Positions 1 to 8,995 of a stretch of DNA of 64,000 nucleotides are shown one piece after another. A program made the translations under genes and the position numbers. Numbering within the stretch: the first letter of the stretch is position 1; each line of letters starts with the position of its first letter. The DNA is from an uncultured Neglectibacter sp. GTDB taxonomy: Bacteria; Bacillota; Clostridia; Oscillospirales; Acutalibacteraceae. The DNA lies in assembly GCA_904374805.1 (NCBI GenBank), contig CAJFEW010000001.1, positions 1 to 64,000 of the forward strand, in the 5' to 3' direction. The notes beneath the pieces were generated by a model that saw nothing but the letters and a program-made list of their open reading frames with translations, was not told the DNA's origin and made no database searches.

Positions 1-1
1 T

Positions 2-595
2 GTGGGCATCTTCTCCGCCATCTACCTGGTGGAATACGCCAAGCGGGGCAACAAGCTGGTGGGCGTGGTGCGCATCACCGCCGAAACCCTTTCCGGCATT
101 CCCTCCATTGTGTACGGCCTGTTTGGCTACCTGTTCTTCGGCGTCAGCCTGGGCTGGAGTTATTCCATGATTGGCGGCGCGTTGACCATGTCCATCATGA
201 TCCTTCCTCTGATTATGCGTACCACGGAAGAGGCACTGATGAGCGTGCCGGACTCCTTCCGGGAAGGCAGCTTCGGCCTGGGCGCCGGCAAGCTGCGCAC
301 CGTGTTCCGGATCATTCTCCCCTCCGCCATGCCCGGCATCCTGTCCGGCATTATTTTGGGCATCGGCCGCATTGTAGGCGAAACGGCGGCTTTGATGTTC
401 ACCTCCGGCACCGTGGCCCAGGTGGCCGTCAACCCCATGGACTCCGGCCGGACCCTGGCAGTGCACATGTACAACCTATTAAACGAAGGCCTGGCCCGAG
501 AAGCCGCCTACGCCACAGCGGTGGTGCTGCTGATTTTGGTGGTGGGCATCAACGCCCTCTCCTCCTTCGTGGCCAAGAAATTTACCAAAGCGTAA
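2..595 (+). CDS. pstA: Phosphate ABC transporter permease PstA (5' truncated)
   Basis: This is the C-terminal 197 residues or so of a phosphate ABC transporter inner-membrane permease; the start lies before the window. The visible part has alternating hydrophobic spans and the binding-protein-dependent transport loop around residues 78-110 (EGSFGLGAGKLRTVFRIILP), the EAA-type loop that contacts the ATPase. PstA normally runs near 280-300 residues, so about a third is missing. It is followed by pstB, phoU and a PhoB/PhoR pair on the same strand, the usual Pst/Pho order, which fixes the identity as PstA rather than another permease. The substrate is inorganic phosphate, imported together with PstC, PstS and PstB. 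Confidence 0.93.
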   Translation: MGIFSAIYLVEYAKRGNKLVGVVRITAETLSGIPSIVYGLFGYLFFGVSLGWSYSMIGGALTMSIMILPLIMRTTEEALMSVPDSFREGSFGLGAGKLRTVFRIILPSAMPGILSGIILGIGRIVGETAALMFTSGTVAQVAVNPMDSGRTLAVHMYNLLNEGLAREAAYATAVVLLILVVGINALSSFVAKKFTKA

Positions 596-685
596 CGCCC
601 ACTGGAATTTGGAATGCACGGGCCCTCTTCCTACGGTATGCGGCAAGGGCGCCCAGATGAACTAAGGAATGGATGGTTTTCTTTT

Positions 686-1435
686 ATGGATAAAATAACG
701 GTCAAAAACCTGGACCTGTACTACGGGGACTTTAAAGCCCTGAAAAACGTCAATATGAACATCGCTCCCAACGAAGTGACCGCCTTCATCGGTCCTTCCG
801 GCTGCGGCAAGTCCACGCTGCTCAAATCCCTCAACCGGATGAACGACCTGGTGGAAGGCTGCAAGATCACCGGGGAAATCCTTCTGGACGGGGAGGATAT
901 CTACGGCAACACCGACGTCAACCAGCTGCGCAAGCGGGTGGGCATGGTGTTCCAGAAGCCCAACCCCTTCCCCATGAGCGTGTACGACAACATCGCCTAC
1001 GGCCCCCGCACCCACGGCATCCGCTCCAAGGTGAAGCTGGACGAGATTGTGGAGAAATCCCTGCGGGGCGCGGCCATCTGGGACGAGCTGAAGGACCGGC
1101 TGAAGAAGAGCGCCCTGGGCCTCTCCGGCGGCCAGCAGCAGCGGCTGTGCATCGCCCGGGCTCTGGCGGTGGAGCCGGAAGTGCTGCTCATGGACGAGCC
1201 CACCTCTGCCCTGGACCCCATCTCCACCTCCAAGATCGAGGATCTTGCAATGGAGCTGAAATCCGATTATACTATCGTTATTGTGACGCATAACATGCAG
1301 CAGGCTGCGCGTATTTCTGACAAGACAGCGTTCTTCCTGCTGGGCGAACTGGTGGAATTTGGGCCTACGGAGTCCGTGTTCTCCATGCCCCAGGACAAAC
1401 GCACCGAAGACTATATCACCGGCCGGTTCGGCTGA
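686..1435 (+). CDS. pstB: Phosphate ABC transporter ATP-binding protein PstB
   Basis: The 249-residue ATPase energises phosphate import through PstA/PstC. It shows Walker A (GPSGCGKST, residues 36-44), the signature LSGGQQQR, Walker [10 protein letters not shown] and the switch histidine in VTHN. The [10 protein letters not shown] stretch after the Q-loop is typical of PstB. The frame is open from 614, but the ATG at 686 gives the normal PstB N-terminus (MDKITVKNL) and has an AAGGA-like site upstream. It sits 90 bp after pstA and 22 bp before phoU, so one operon is likely. Confidence 0.95.
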   Translation: MDKITVKNLDLYYGDFKALKNVNMNIAPNEVTAFIGPSGCGKSTLLKSLNRMNDLVEGCKITGEILLDGEDIYGNTDVNQLRKRVGMVFQKPNPFPMSVYDNIAYGPRTHGIRSKVKLDEIVEKSLRGAAIWDELKDRLKKSALGLSGGQQQRLCIARALAVEPEVLLMDEPTSALDPISTSKIEDLAMELKSDYTIVIVTHNMQQAARISDKTAFFLLGELVEFGPTESVFSMPQDKRTEDYITGRFG

Positions 1436-1457
1436 TGGGAAAGGAGCGAAACACCCT

Positions 1458-2105
1458 ATGAGAAGCAAATTCGACGAACAGCTGGAACAGCTCAACGTGG
1501 CGCTGATCACCACCGGAGCCCTGTGCGAAGACGCCATCTCCACCGCCGCCAAAGCTCTGCTGGAAAACGACATGGAACTGGCCAAGAAGGTGAAGCCCAT
1601 TGAGCTGGAGATCGATCAGAAAGAGCGGGAAATTGAAAGCCTGTGCATGCGGCTGCTTTTGCAGCAGCAGCCTGTGGCCGGGGACCTGCGCCAAATTTCC
1701 TCCGCCTTGAAGATGATCACCGATCTGGAGCGCATTGGGGACCAGACCTCGGACATTGCGGAACTGCTGCCCTATCTGCAGAACGGGGATATCACTTTCA
1801 GCAAGGTGCACATCAAAGAGATGGCCGAAGCCACCATCAAAATGGTCACCGACGCCATTGACTCTTTTGTGCGGCAAGACCTGCCCCTGGCCCACCAGGT
1901 GATGCAATACGACAACGTGGTGGACGAACTCTTTAACCGGGTGAAAAACGAATTGATCCACTTGATCACCGAAAACCGGGAGAGCGGGGAGTTTTGCATC
2001 GACCTGTTAATGGTGGCAAAATATTTTGAACGGATTGGCGACCACGCCGTAAACGTGGCCGAGTGGGTGCAATACTCCCTGACTGGTAAAAAGGAGAGTG
2101 CCTAA
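1458..2105 (+). CDS. phoU: Phosphate transport regulator PhoU
   Basis: A 215-residue all-helical protein made of two PhoU repeats. The metal-binding signatures LERIGDQTSDIAE (first half) and FERIGDHAVNVAEW (second half) are both present. PhoU links the Pst transporter to the PhoR kinase and represses the Pho response when phosphate is plentiful. The ATG at 1458 follows AAAGGAGCG with good spacing; the open frame extends further upstream but overlaps pstB. Its place between pstB and the phoB/phoR pair supports the assignment. Confidence 0.95.
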   Translation: MRSKFDEQLEQLNVALITTGALCEDAISTAAKALLENDMELAKKVKPIELEIDQKEREIESLCMRLLLQQQPVAGDLRQISSALKMITDLERIGDQTSDIAELLPYLQNGDITFSKVHIKEMAEATIKMVTDAIDSFVRQDLPLAHQVMQYDNVVDELFNRVKNELIHLITENRESGEFCIDLLMVAKYFERIGDHAVNVAEWVQYSLTGKKESA

Positions 2106-2156
2106 ACATCTCTTGGGAAAGGACGGTCCGGCCCCGGCAAGGGACCGGGGAATGCT

Positions 2157-2834
2157 ATGATCTATTTTTTGGAAGACGACAACAGCATCCGGGAACTGGT
2201 GGTTTACACCATGAACTCCACCGGCTATGAAGCCGTGGGGTTCAGCCGGCCCGGGGAGTTCTGGGCCGCCATGGAGCGGGAAATCCCCAGCATGGTGCTT
2301 TTGGACATTATGCTGCCGGAAGAGGACGGCCTGCAAATTTTGAAAAAGCTGCGGGCCAACCCTGCCACCAAAAAGCTGCCGGTGATGATGCTCACCGCCA
2401 AGGACAGCGAGTACGACAAGGTGCTGGGTTTGGACAGCGGCGCAGACGACTATGTGCCCAAGCCCTTTGGGATGATGGAGCTTATGGCGCGGGTAAAAGC
2501 CCTGCTGCGCCGGGCGGGTCCCCAAGAAAACGAGGGACAGGAGTACACCTTGGGGAAACTGTATGTCTCCCCCTCCCGCCACCTGGTCAAGGTGGACGGC
2601 AAGGAAGTTTCCCTCACCTTGAAAGAATTTGAGCTTTTGTGCTTCCTTTTGGAAAACGACGGCATGGTGCTCACCCGGGACAAAATTCTGGCCCGCATTT
2701 GGGGCTACGATTTTGACGGGGAAACCCGCACGGTGGACGTGCACGTGCGCACCTTGCGGCAAAAGCTGGGAGAGTGCGGCTCTCTGATTGAGACGGTGCG
2801 GGGCGTAGGCTACAAAATTGACCGCCGCAGCTGA
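2157..2834 (+). CDS. phoB: PhoB/PhoP-type response regulator
   Basis: A 225-residue OmpR-family response regulator. The receiver domain has the acidic pocket EDD at residues 6-8, the phosphoacceptor D50 in LLDIMLPEEDG, T80 and K102. A winged-helix DNA-binding domain follows (about 125-222), ending in the usual TVDVHVRTLRQKL and RGVGYKI motifs. It lies directly between phoU and a PAS-containing histidine kinase, so it most likely controls the phosphate regulon. Clostridial literature uses both phoB and phoP for this protein. The start ATG at 2157 is preceded by a weak GGGGAAT-type site. Confidence 0.9.
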   Translation: MIYFLEDDNSIRELVVYTMNSTGYEAVGFSRPGEFWAAMEREIPSMVLLDIMLPEEDGLQILKKLRANPATKKLPVMMLTAKDSEYDKVLGLDSGADDYVPKPFGMMELMARVKALLRRAGPQENEGQEYTLGKLYVSPSRHLVKVDGKEVSLTLKEFELLCFLLENDGMVLTRDKILARIWGYDFDGETRTVDVHVRTLRQKLGECGSLIETVRGVGYKIDRRS

Positions 2835-2869
2835 CCGGATACACACCGTCAAGAAAGGAATGGACCCCT

Positions 2870-4531
2870 TTGCAAAAAAAAATATTTAAGAACATGTGCC
2901 TGCTGGCGCTGGTGGCGGTGGTGCTTTCCTCCCTGCTGATCGCCTTGGTTTACTACGCCAGCTTTGATAACCGCATGAAAAACGAAGTACGGGAGGAAAC
3001 CCAATTTGTGCGCAACGCCGTGGAGCTCTCCGGAGAAGAGTACCTGCAAACTGTGGCCGGCACCCCCAACCGTATCACCTTGATCGATGGGGACGGCACG
3101 GTGCTGTATGACAACCAGGCGGAAGCCGCCTCCATGGAAAACCACGGAGACCGGGAAGAGGTGCGGGAAGCTCTCACCGGCGGCGCCGGAGAGGCCACCC
3201 GTATGTCCGGGACCTTGTCGGAGCAGACCTTCTACTACGCGGTTAAGCTGCAAAACGGCCAGGTGCTGCGGGTGGCGGCGGAGACGGACTCGGTGTTTGC
3301 CGCGCTGCTCTCCATTCTGCCCTGGATCATCGGGGTGGCCTTGGTGGCCGCGCTGGTCACGGTGATTTTCTCCCGCTTCCTCACCAAAAACATTGTGGCC
3401 CCTATCAACTCTTTGGATTTGGACCACCCCTCTGAAAACACTGCCTACGATGAGCTGGCGCCCCTGCTGAGCAAGATCCACCGGCAGAATGAGGTGATTG
3501 CCCAGCAGATTCGCTCCCTGCGGGAGAAGCAGGAGGAGTTCACCTCTATTACGGAAAATATGAGCGAAGGCTTTTTGGTGCTGGATCACAACACGGACAT
3601 CCTCTCGTACAACACCAGCGCCCTGCGCCTTCTGGGCGTGGAGGATGCGCCGGCGGACACCCATACCAGCGCCTTGGCGCTCAACCGCAGCGCCGGGTTC
3701 CGCAGCGCTGTGGACGGGGCTCTCTCCGGCACCCGCAGCGAGCAGCTCCTGCGCCAGAACGGCCGCTGCTGCCAGGTGATGGCCAACCCGGTTTGGCGGG
3801 ACGGCGAAGTGGAAGGCGCTGTGGTGGTGATTTTGGACATCACCGAGCAGGAGGAGCGGGAAAACCTCCGGCGGGAGTTCACCGCCAACGTCTCCCACGA
3901 ACTGAAGACCCCTTTGACCTCGATTTCCGGGTTTGCGGAGATCATCCAAAACGGCATTGTCAAGCCTGAGGACATTCCCCGGTTTGCAGGAAACATCTAC
4001 GTGGAATCCCAGCGGCTGATCACCTTGGTGGACGACATTTTAAACCTGTCCCGTTTGGACGAAGCCGATGTGCAGCTGGAGCGGGAACAGTTTGACCTGA
4101 CCGCCCTGGCCCGAGACGTGGCGGGCCGCCTGAAGCCTGCCGCCAAGAAAAACGGCGTGGTCATCACCGTCATCGGCGACAAAGCCGAAATCAACGGCGT
4201 AAAGAGCATTGTGGACGAGATGATCTACAATCTGTGCGAAAACGCCGTGAAATACAACCGGAAAAACGGCCGCGTGACCCTCACCGTATCCCAGGAGCCG
4301 GCCGGCACCGCCCTGACCGTGACAGACACGGGCATCGGCATTCCCAAGGCGGATGTGGACCGGGTATTTGAGCGGTTTTACCGGGTGGACAAAAGCCACT
4401 CCAAGGAGATTGGCGGCACAGGTCTGGGGCTCTCCATTGTGAAACACGGGGCTGCCTTCCACAACGCCAAGGTCTCCCTGAACAGCACCGAAGGAGAGGG
4501 CACCACCGTGCGCCTGGTGTTCCCGGCGTAA
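2870..4531 (+). CDS. phoR: PhoR-type sensor histidine kinase
   Basis: A 553-residue membrane kinase. One span lies near residues 9-29, an extracytoplasmic sensor region follows to about 145, and a second span lies at about 150-170; then come a PAS region (about 225-325), the phosphoacceptor H343 in VSHELKTPLTSISGF, the N box NLCENAVKY, and the G boxes DTGIGIP and GGTGLGLSIV. The start is a TTG at 2870: AAGAAAGGAA sits about 9 bp upstream, while the nearby ATG at 2860 runs into a stop after nine codons. It follows the PhoB-like regulator by 35 bp and is the last gene of the operon before a strong terminator. Confidence 0.9.
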   Translation: MQKKIFKNMCLLALVAVVLSSLLIALVYYASFDNRMKNEVREETQFVRNAVELSGEEYLQTVAGTPNRITLIDGDGTVLYDNQAEAASMENHGDREEVREALTGGAGEATRMSGTLSEQTFYYAVKLQNGQVLRVAAETDSVFAALLSILPWIIGVALVAALVTVIFSRFLTKNIVAPINSLDLDHPSENTAYDELAPLLSKIHRQNEVIAQQIRSLREKQEEFTSITENMSEGFLVLDHNTDILSYNTSALRLLGVEDAPADTHTSALALNRSAGFRSAVDGALSGTRSEQLLRQNGRCCQVMANPVWRDGEVEGAVVVILDITEQEERENLRREFTANVSHELKTPLTSISGFAEIIQNGIVKPEDIPRFAGNIYVESQRLITLVDDILNLSRLDEADVQLEREQFDLTALARDVAGRLKPAAKKNGVVITVIGDKAEINGVKSIVDEMIYNLCENAVKYNRKNGRVTLTVSQEPAGTALTVTDTGIGIPKADVDRVFERFYRVDKSHSKEIGGTGLGLSIVKHGAAFHNAKVSLNSTEGEGTTVRLVFPA

Positions 4532-4592
4532 GGCGGAAGCCGCTCTTTTCCATCGAGTACAAGTTCTTCTCTGAAATATTTCCCCGAAAGGG

Positions 4593-4632
4593 AAGGGCCT
4601 CCCGGCTTGGGAGGCCTTTCTCCTTTTTTCTG
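4593..4632 (+). terminator. Rho-independent terminator after phoR
   Basis: An 8-bp GGCCTCCC/GGGAGGCC stem with a 5-nt loop is followed by TTTCTCCTTTTTTCT. It closes the pst-pho operon. Confidence 0.85.
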
Positions 4633-4677
4633 CCCTCGGGGCTACCGCTTCCGAGGGCTGCTTGGCGTTGCCGGCAT

Positions 4678-5043
4678 TTACGAAACAAACAGGCAAAAGG
4701 GATGGCCCTCTGTGTCGAAAAACACCGTGACGCCCTCCAGAAACTGCTGGGGGGACTTCACTGCCCCGCACGCCAAGGCATGGGCCTCCGCGGCGGGAAG
4801 ATCGTCCACCTGAAAGTCTAGGTGCAGCATTTTCATAGGTTTGCCGGGCTCCTCCGGCCACACAGGGCGCACATATCCCTCCTCTTGCTGGAAAGACAGC
4901 CCTGTACCCCCCTTGGGATCGCGGACCAGCACCCAGTCCGGTTCTTGGGCGGTGATGGTCCAGCCCAGCAGCTTGCAGTAAAAACCCGCCGCCCGGTGGG
5001 CGTCCTCACAATCTACCACCACAGTGCGAAGACAAATGTTCAT
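4678..5043 (-). CDS. VOC (glyoxalase/bleomycin-resistance) family protein
   Basis: A 121-residue single-module vicinal-oxygen-chelate protein. It shows the paired beta-alpha-beta-beta-beta units: an N-terminal VVVDCEDAHRAAGFYCKLLGW half and a C-terminal HLDFQVDD ... GVTVFFDTEGHPFCLF half with the typical late D-x-x-G-N/H-x-F/L ending. The family includes dioxygenases, isomerases and drug-binding proteins; the substrate cannot be told from sequence. The ATG at 5043 follows a GGAGGAAATTTTC site. It stands alone, facing the phoR terminator. Confidence 0.8.
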   Translation of the reverse strand: MNICLRTVVVDCEDAHRAAGFYCKLLGWTITAQEPDWVLVRDPKGGTGLSFQQEEGYVRPVWPEEPGKPMKMLHLDFQVDDLPAAEAHALACGAVKSPQQFLEGVTVFFDTEGHPFCLFVS

Positions 5044-5126
5044 GAAAATTTCCTCCTTGCCGATGGAATCCTGTTCCGCCCTCCCCCCGGAGGGCGTTTT
5101 TTCTGCGCCTGCCTGTTCCGGGGATA

Positions 5127-5777
5127 TTACACCACCCACAGCCCCAGGCTGATCAGATACAGAGCCGCCCAGTACAGGGCCATAATGGGCTTCTGCCATT
5201 TGTCGTCCCAGTGAGAGAGCTGGTTTTTCGCCACCAGCATGTCCGAGATATAGAACAGCACCGTGCCCAAGGCCACGGGCCACCACCGCAGATTGCTAAA
5301 AAGCATGTGGGGCACTGCCAAGGCCAGACTGCCCCCCAGCAGCGCCGGGTACACCAGGAAGGGCACTGTCAGCTTGCCCAGGGTAGGCAGCTCCTTACGG
5401 AACAGGATGGCGGTGAGGATGTACACGGCCGCCCACAGGATCAGGCAGATCCACATAAGGGCGACTCTCTCCCACAGCCAGAAGATCAAACACACATGGG
5501 CCGCTCCGAACACTAACATGCCGGGGACGAAGGAAATCTCCAGCAGGGCGTCTGCCAAGGTGCACAGCACAAAGAACCAGAAGATTCCCTGGGCCAAAGG
5601 CAATTCCCCCTGGGACAGCAGGCCCAGGGCGGCGCTTCCCACGGCCAAAAAGCTTCCGGCGCACTTGGCCACCAGGCTTTCTTTCATCCTGCCCGCAGAG
5701 CGCAGGAAGAAATACAGGGCGAACTGGGCCGCCCACAGGGGAAGAGCGATACAGGAATAGAAGAACAGCAGCTCCAT
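5127..5777 (-). CDS. YhhN/TMEM86-like membrane protein
   Basis: A 216-residue protein with about eight hydrophobic spans. The central LADALLEISFVPGMLVFGAAHVC region matches the YhhN (TMEM86, lysoplasmalogenase) pattern of an acidic residue followed by a F-x-x-G-x-x-x-F-x-x-A-H motif. Some members hydrolyse the vinyl-ether bond of lysoplasmalogens, and plasmalogens occur in Clostridia, so that activity is plausible but inferred. The ATG at 5777 is preceded by AGGAGGTGTTTGT, which decides the start. It is transcribed away from the ECF sigma gene. Confidence 0.7.
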   Translation of the reverse strand: MELLFFYSCIALPLWAAQFALYFFLRSAGRMKESLVAKCAGSFLAVGSAALGLLSQGELPLAQGIFWFFVLCTLADALLEISFVPGMLVFGAAHVCLIFWLWERVALMWICLILWAAVYILTAILFRKELPTLGKLTVPFLVYPALLGGSLALAVPHMLFSNLRWWPVALGTVLFYISDMLVAKNQLSHWDDKWQKPIMALYWAALYLISLGLWVV

Positions 5778-5839
5778 ACAAACACCTCCTCTGGTTTGAT
5801 TATACCCCTGTCCCAAAAGAAGTCAATGAAAATTCGCTC

Positions 5840-5868
5840 TTTTCAAACAGTTTTTGATGAGGTATGCT
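5840..5868 (+). promoter_or_regulatory. Possible sigma-A promoter of the ECF sigma operon
   Basis: TTTTCA, a 17-bp spacer and TATGCT lie 72 bp before the ECF start. A second candidate of ECF type (TGTAAC, then GTCTTA 17 bp on, around 5891-5919) would fit autoregulation. Confidence 0.35.
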
Positions 5869-5939
5869 TAAAGAAAAAGAGGCCAGTTCTGTAACGAAAC
5901 GGGAAGAAGAAAGTCTTAGAAACGGAGAGGGGTGAGGAG

Positions 5940-6410
5940 ATGGACGATTTTGAGCGCATCTATGCGGAACACTTTGACATTGTCTACGGCTACTGCCTGA
6001 AATTGACCCACGACCCTCACCTGGCAGAAGAGGTCACCCAGGAGTCCTTTTTCAAGGCGCTGAAGGCCATCGACTCCTTCCACGGGGAGTGCCGCCTCTC
6101 CGTGTGGCTGTGCCAAATCGCCAAAAACACCACCTTCTCCCTTCTCAAAAAGCAGAAACGGTCCGCCCCACTGGAAGGGGATTGGCCCGCCACTACGGAT
6201 TTGGAAGAACGCCTGGGAGACAAGGAACAGGCCCTGCAAATCCACCAGGTGCTCCACCGGCTGGAGGACCCCTACCGGGAGGTATTCTGGCTGCGCACCT
6301 TTGGGGAACTGAGCTTCGCCCAAATTGGCGGGCTGTTTGAAAAGACCGAAAGCTGGGCCCGGGTCACCTATCACCGGGCGAGAATGAAGATAAAGGAGGC
6401 ATTGGAATGA
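5940..6410 (+). CDS. ECF-type RNA polymerase sigma factor
   Basis: A 156-residue sigma-70 family protein of the extracytoplasmic-function class. Region 2 (DFERIYAEHFDIVYGYCLKL ... AEEVTQESFFKAL) and region 4 (PYREVFWLRTFGELSFAQIG ... TYHRARMKIKE) are intact and nothing else is present. Its stop overlaps the next gene by 4 bp (ATGA); that gene encodes a membrane anti-sigma factor, so the two form a signal-response pair. The start follows GGGGTGAGGAG. The regulon cannot be told from sequence. Confidence 0.9.
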   Translation: MDDFERIYAEHFDIVYGYCLKLTHDPHLAEEVTQESFFKALKAIDSFHGECRLSVWLCQIAKNTTFSLLKKQKRSAPLEGDWPATTDLEERLGDKEQALQIHQVLHRLEDPYREVFWLRTFGELSFAQIGGLFEKTESWARVTYHRARMKIKEALE

Positions 6411-7228
6411 ACATTTCCTGCAAAGTGATTCAAGACCTGCTGCCCCTGTACCACGACGGCGTCACCTCCCTCGAGACAAACGCTCTAGTGGAGGAACACT
6501 TGCAAACCTGCGAAGCCTGTCAGGAGGAGTTTCACAAGCTCCAGGAGGCGGTGGATCTGGCCCTTCCCTCCCCAGAAAGGGAGGAACAAAAGACGGAGAG
6601 CCTCAAAAAAGTAAAACGATCGCTTCGATATAAGCGCCTGGCAGTGATCGCTATTACCCTAGCGGTCATGATCGCCATTTTCATTCCCGTGGGGATGTGG
6701 ATGAGCATCCCCTGCATAAGCCCGCCTTTGGAAGAGGTGGCAATCGACATCACCGAGGAAAACGGCATTCTCAACATCCATTCAGTGTCTTCCTGGACTG
6801 TTACTATGCGGCGAGCCTTTTATCCAGACGGCACGGATGCGCAGGAAGGGGAGAGAAAAAACGGCTCGGCCCTTATTTTGAGTGCCTACTACACCCCCTT
6901 GGAAGGACTAGCCGCCCATTTTGACGGTTCCGAAGACGAACTCATTTCCGGGCTATCTCAGTGGGCTATCACCGAGGAGGGCTGGTGGGAACTGCATCGG
7001 GACGATGTGGAGTATCTGGAGGACATGGATAAGATGAGGACAGAGTATCCCGATCAGCCCCTTCCAGACTACGATCAAAACGCCCCGCGCTCCCCGGAGG
7101 AGGATGTGGATTTTCTCTATCACGGCATCAAAGAAGTCTACTATTACGATGGATTGGACGCAGGTATCTGGGGAAAAGAGAACGATGAGCTTTTGGCAGA
7201 TTTAGAAAAGCACGGCAACAACCCGTAA
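6407..7228 (+). CDS. Anti-sigma factor with zinc-finger (ZAS) domain
   Basis: A 273-residue single-span protein. The N-terminal cytoplasmic part has the anti-sigma zinc-finger pattern H-x3-C-x2-C (EEHLQTCEACQEE, about residues 29-41). A charged stretch and one transmembrane helix follow (about 78-98, LAVIAITLAVMIAIF), then an extracytoplasmic domain of about 170 residues that I do not recognise and that is rich in acidic residues and tyrosine. It overlaps the ECF gene by ATGA, so it is co-translated with it. It should hold the sigma factor at the membrane until an external signal arrives. Confidence 0.85.
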   Translation: MNISCKVIQDLLPLYHDGVTSLETNALVEEHLQTCEACQEEFHKLQEAVDLALPSPEREEQKTESLKKVKRSLRYKRLAVIAITLAVMIAIFIPVGMWMSIPCISPPLEEVAIDITEENGILNIHSVSSWTVTMRRAFYPDGTDAQEGERKNGSALILSAYYTPLEGLAAHFDGSEDELISGLSQWAITEEGWWELHRDDVEYLEDMDKMRTEYPDQPLPDYDQNAPRSPEEDVDFLYHGIKEVYYYDGLDAGIWGKENDELLADLEKHGNNP

Positions 7229-7240
7229 ACCTTCAAAAAA

Positions 7241-7270
7241 TCCCCCAAGCGGCTGCTTGGGGGATTTTCT
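7241..7270 (+). terminator. Terminator of the ECF sigma operon
   Basis: A perfect 10-bp stem (TCCCCCAAGC / GCTTGGGGGA) with loop GGCT is followed by TTTTCTTGT. Confidence 0.88.
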
Positions 7271-7412
7271 TGTGTTTGATGGGGTAACTTGCTGCCAACT
7301 GGGCCGGGACGGCGGCCTATCGCCCTGCGGGCGCATGCGGCCTTGTCCCTGGTTTCTTTTGTTGCAACGCATGGCGTTGCTTTTAGGTCGTGGGGCGCCG
7401 CCCCACACCCCG

Positions 7413-7473
7413 CCAGCTTTTTGAAAAAAGCTGGACCAAAAACTTTTACTCGCCTCCGGCGTGGTCAGCCGCC
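7413..7473 (+). repeat. Dispersed palindromic element, copy 1
   Basis: A near-perfect palindrome built on CCAGCTTTTT / AAAAAGCTGG is followed by ACCAAAAACTTTTACTCGC. The same plan (CTTT-TTGAAA-AAAG palindrome, then CAAAGAACTTTT, then a GC-rich tail with CGTCGC) recurs at about 14620, 62827 and 62975. This copy abuts the amylase stop codon. Confidence 0.5.
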
Positions 7474-8796
7474 CATTTTATAGATCTTCACCCCATAGCC
7501 GGGAAGCTCCACGGTGCCGTGCAAATCCGTTTTTTCCCCGGTGAGCAGCTCCACTGTGGGGCCGTTATAGGCACACTCCATTTGGCAGGGGTTCTCCTCG
7601 GCGTTCACCGCCACAATGACGGTCTGCGCCGGGCACTGGCGCACGAAAATCCACTGCTTGTTCCGCAGGGTCAGGTTCTGGAAATCCCCGTCCCGCAAGG
7701 CCACGCAGCTGCTCTTGATGCGGCTGAGTTTGCCCAGAAATTCCGTCAGGCCGTTTTCCAGGGGCTGTTCAAAGCAGGGGCGCAAAGCGGGGTCGCCCTG
7801 GTGCTTTTCGCCTTCTGCCCCCCACTCGCTGCCGTAGTACACACAGGGGATGCCCGGCATGCAGAACAGCACGGCGTACAGGGCGTTGATTTGCTTCTTA
7901 TCCTGGAGGATGCTGGCAATGCGGGTCACGTCGTGGTTGTCGCAGAAGGAGAACAGGTGCATGCCCTTGTAGAGGGTCCAGGGCTCCGGACCGAACTGAC
8001 GGGCCAGGGAGTGGGCGATCTCAAACAGGTTCAAAGAATTGAAAGCGGAGTACAACCCCTTATAGCACTCGTAGTTGGTGGCGCTGTCCAGCATGTCCGG
8101 GTTGACGATGCGCTTGTAGTCCCCGTGGATCATCTCTCCCAAGAGGAAGAAGCCCTCGTCCCGCTGCCGCACGTAGCTGTGCAGGCGGCGCATAAAGTTC
8201 TCGTCCAGCAGGTAGGCCACGTCCAGCCGCAGGCCGTCAATGCCGAACTCCTCCATCCAAAAGCCCACACAGTCCAGCAGATAGTCCACCACCGCAGGAT
8301 TTTGCAGGTTCAGCTTGACAAGCTCAAAGTGGCCCTCCCAGCCCTCGTACCAGAAGCCGTCGTTATAGCCGCTGTTGCCTCCGAAATTGATGTGGAACCA
8401 GTCCTTATAGGGGGAGGCCTCTCCCTTTTCCTTCACATCCTGGAAGGCCCAGAAGCCCCGGCCCACATGGTTAAACACCCCGTCCAGCACCACCCGGATG
8501 CCCGCTTCGTGAAGGGCGTCGCAGACCTCTTTGAACTCCTGATTGGTGCCCAAGCGGCAGTCGATTTTCCTATAATCCCGGGTGTCGTAGCCGTGAGTGT
8601 CCGACTCAAACACCGGAGAGAAATAGAGGGCCCCTATGCCCAGCTTCTCCAGGTGGGGAATCCACTCCTTCACCTTTTGGATGCGGTTTTTCATCACCCC
8701 ATCGTTTGCAAAGGGCGCCCCGCAAAACCCCATGGGATAGATCTGATAGAACACAGTGCTCTGGGCCCAGTCCTTTTCTGGCTTGCCATGCAGCAT
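7465..8796 (-). CDS. GH13 alpha-amylase family glycoside hydrolase
   Basis: A 443-residue (beta/alpha)8 enzyme acting on alpha-glucosidic bonds. The four GH13 regions are visible: DGVFNH (105-110), GLRLDVA with nucleophile D192, acid/base E221 in GEM, and the transition-state stabiliser D289 in DNHD. There is no signal peptide, so it acts inside the cell, probably on maltodextrins or glycogen. A C-terminal beta domain follows from about residue 370. The ATG at 8796 follows GCAAGGAGGAACG. The exact specificity (alpha-glucosidase, neopullulanase-like, trehalose-type) is open. Confidence 0.88.
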   Translation of the reverse strand: MLHGKPEKDWAQSTVFYQIYPMGFCGAPFANDGVMKNRIQKVKEWIPHLEKLGIGALYFSPVFESDTHGYDTRDYRKIDCRLGTNQEFKEVCDALHEAGIRVVLDGVFNHVGRGFWAFQDVKEKGEASPYKDWFHINFGGNSGYNDGFWYEGWEGHFELVKLNLQNPAVVDYLLDCVGFWMEEFGIDGLRLDVAYLLDENFMRRLHSYVRQRDEGFFLLGEMIHGDYKRIVNPDMLDSATNYECYKGLYSAFNSLNLFEIAHSLARQFGPEPWTLYKGMHLFSFCDNHDVTRIASILQDKKQINALYAVLFCMPGIPCVYYGSEWGAEGEKHQGDPALRPCFEQPLENGLTEFLGKLSRIKSSCVALRDGDFQNLTLRNKQWIFVRQCPAQTVIVAVNAEENPCQMECAYNGPTVELLTGEKTDLHGTVELPGYGVKIYKMGG

Positions 8797-8856
8797 ACAC
8801 GTTCCTCCTTGCTTCGGATTTTATTCCGGTCAATCTTCTCCTACCAGTATAAAACA

Positions 8857-8890
8857 TTCCCCCGAAAAAGAAAAGCCTTTTTCGGGGGAA
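8857..8890 (-). terminator. Probable terminator after the M18 aminopeptidase
   Basis: A perfect 14-bp stem (TTCCCCCGAAAAAG on the plus strand) with a 6-nt loop; on the minus strand it is followed by TGTTTTAT. It separates the aminopeptidase from the amylase. Confidence 0.65.
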
Positions 8891-8995
8891 ATTCCCTATT
8901 TTCTTGTAAAAAACAGAAGGCTAAACCAGAGTATACACTGTAAAAATTAGTGAAACCCTCTTAAAATTGCCCTTTTTTGCCTGCTAAGGAACGGC

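Noticed and set aside
2860..2890. Programmed frameshift at the A-run near the phoR start
   Set aside because: The upstream ATG at 2860 only opens nine codons; the TTG at 2870 with a good ribosome binding site explains the gene without a shift.
5080..5106. Hairpin CGCCCTCC / GGAGGGCG with a T-run between the VOC and YhhN-like genes as a terminator
   Set aside because: The T-run is on the plus strand, but both genes are on the minus strand, so it would terminate nothing obvious.
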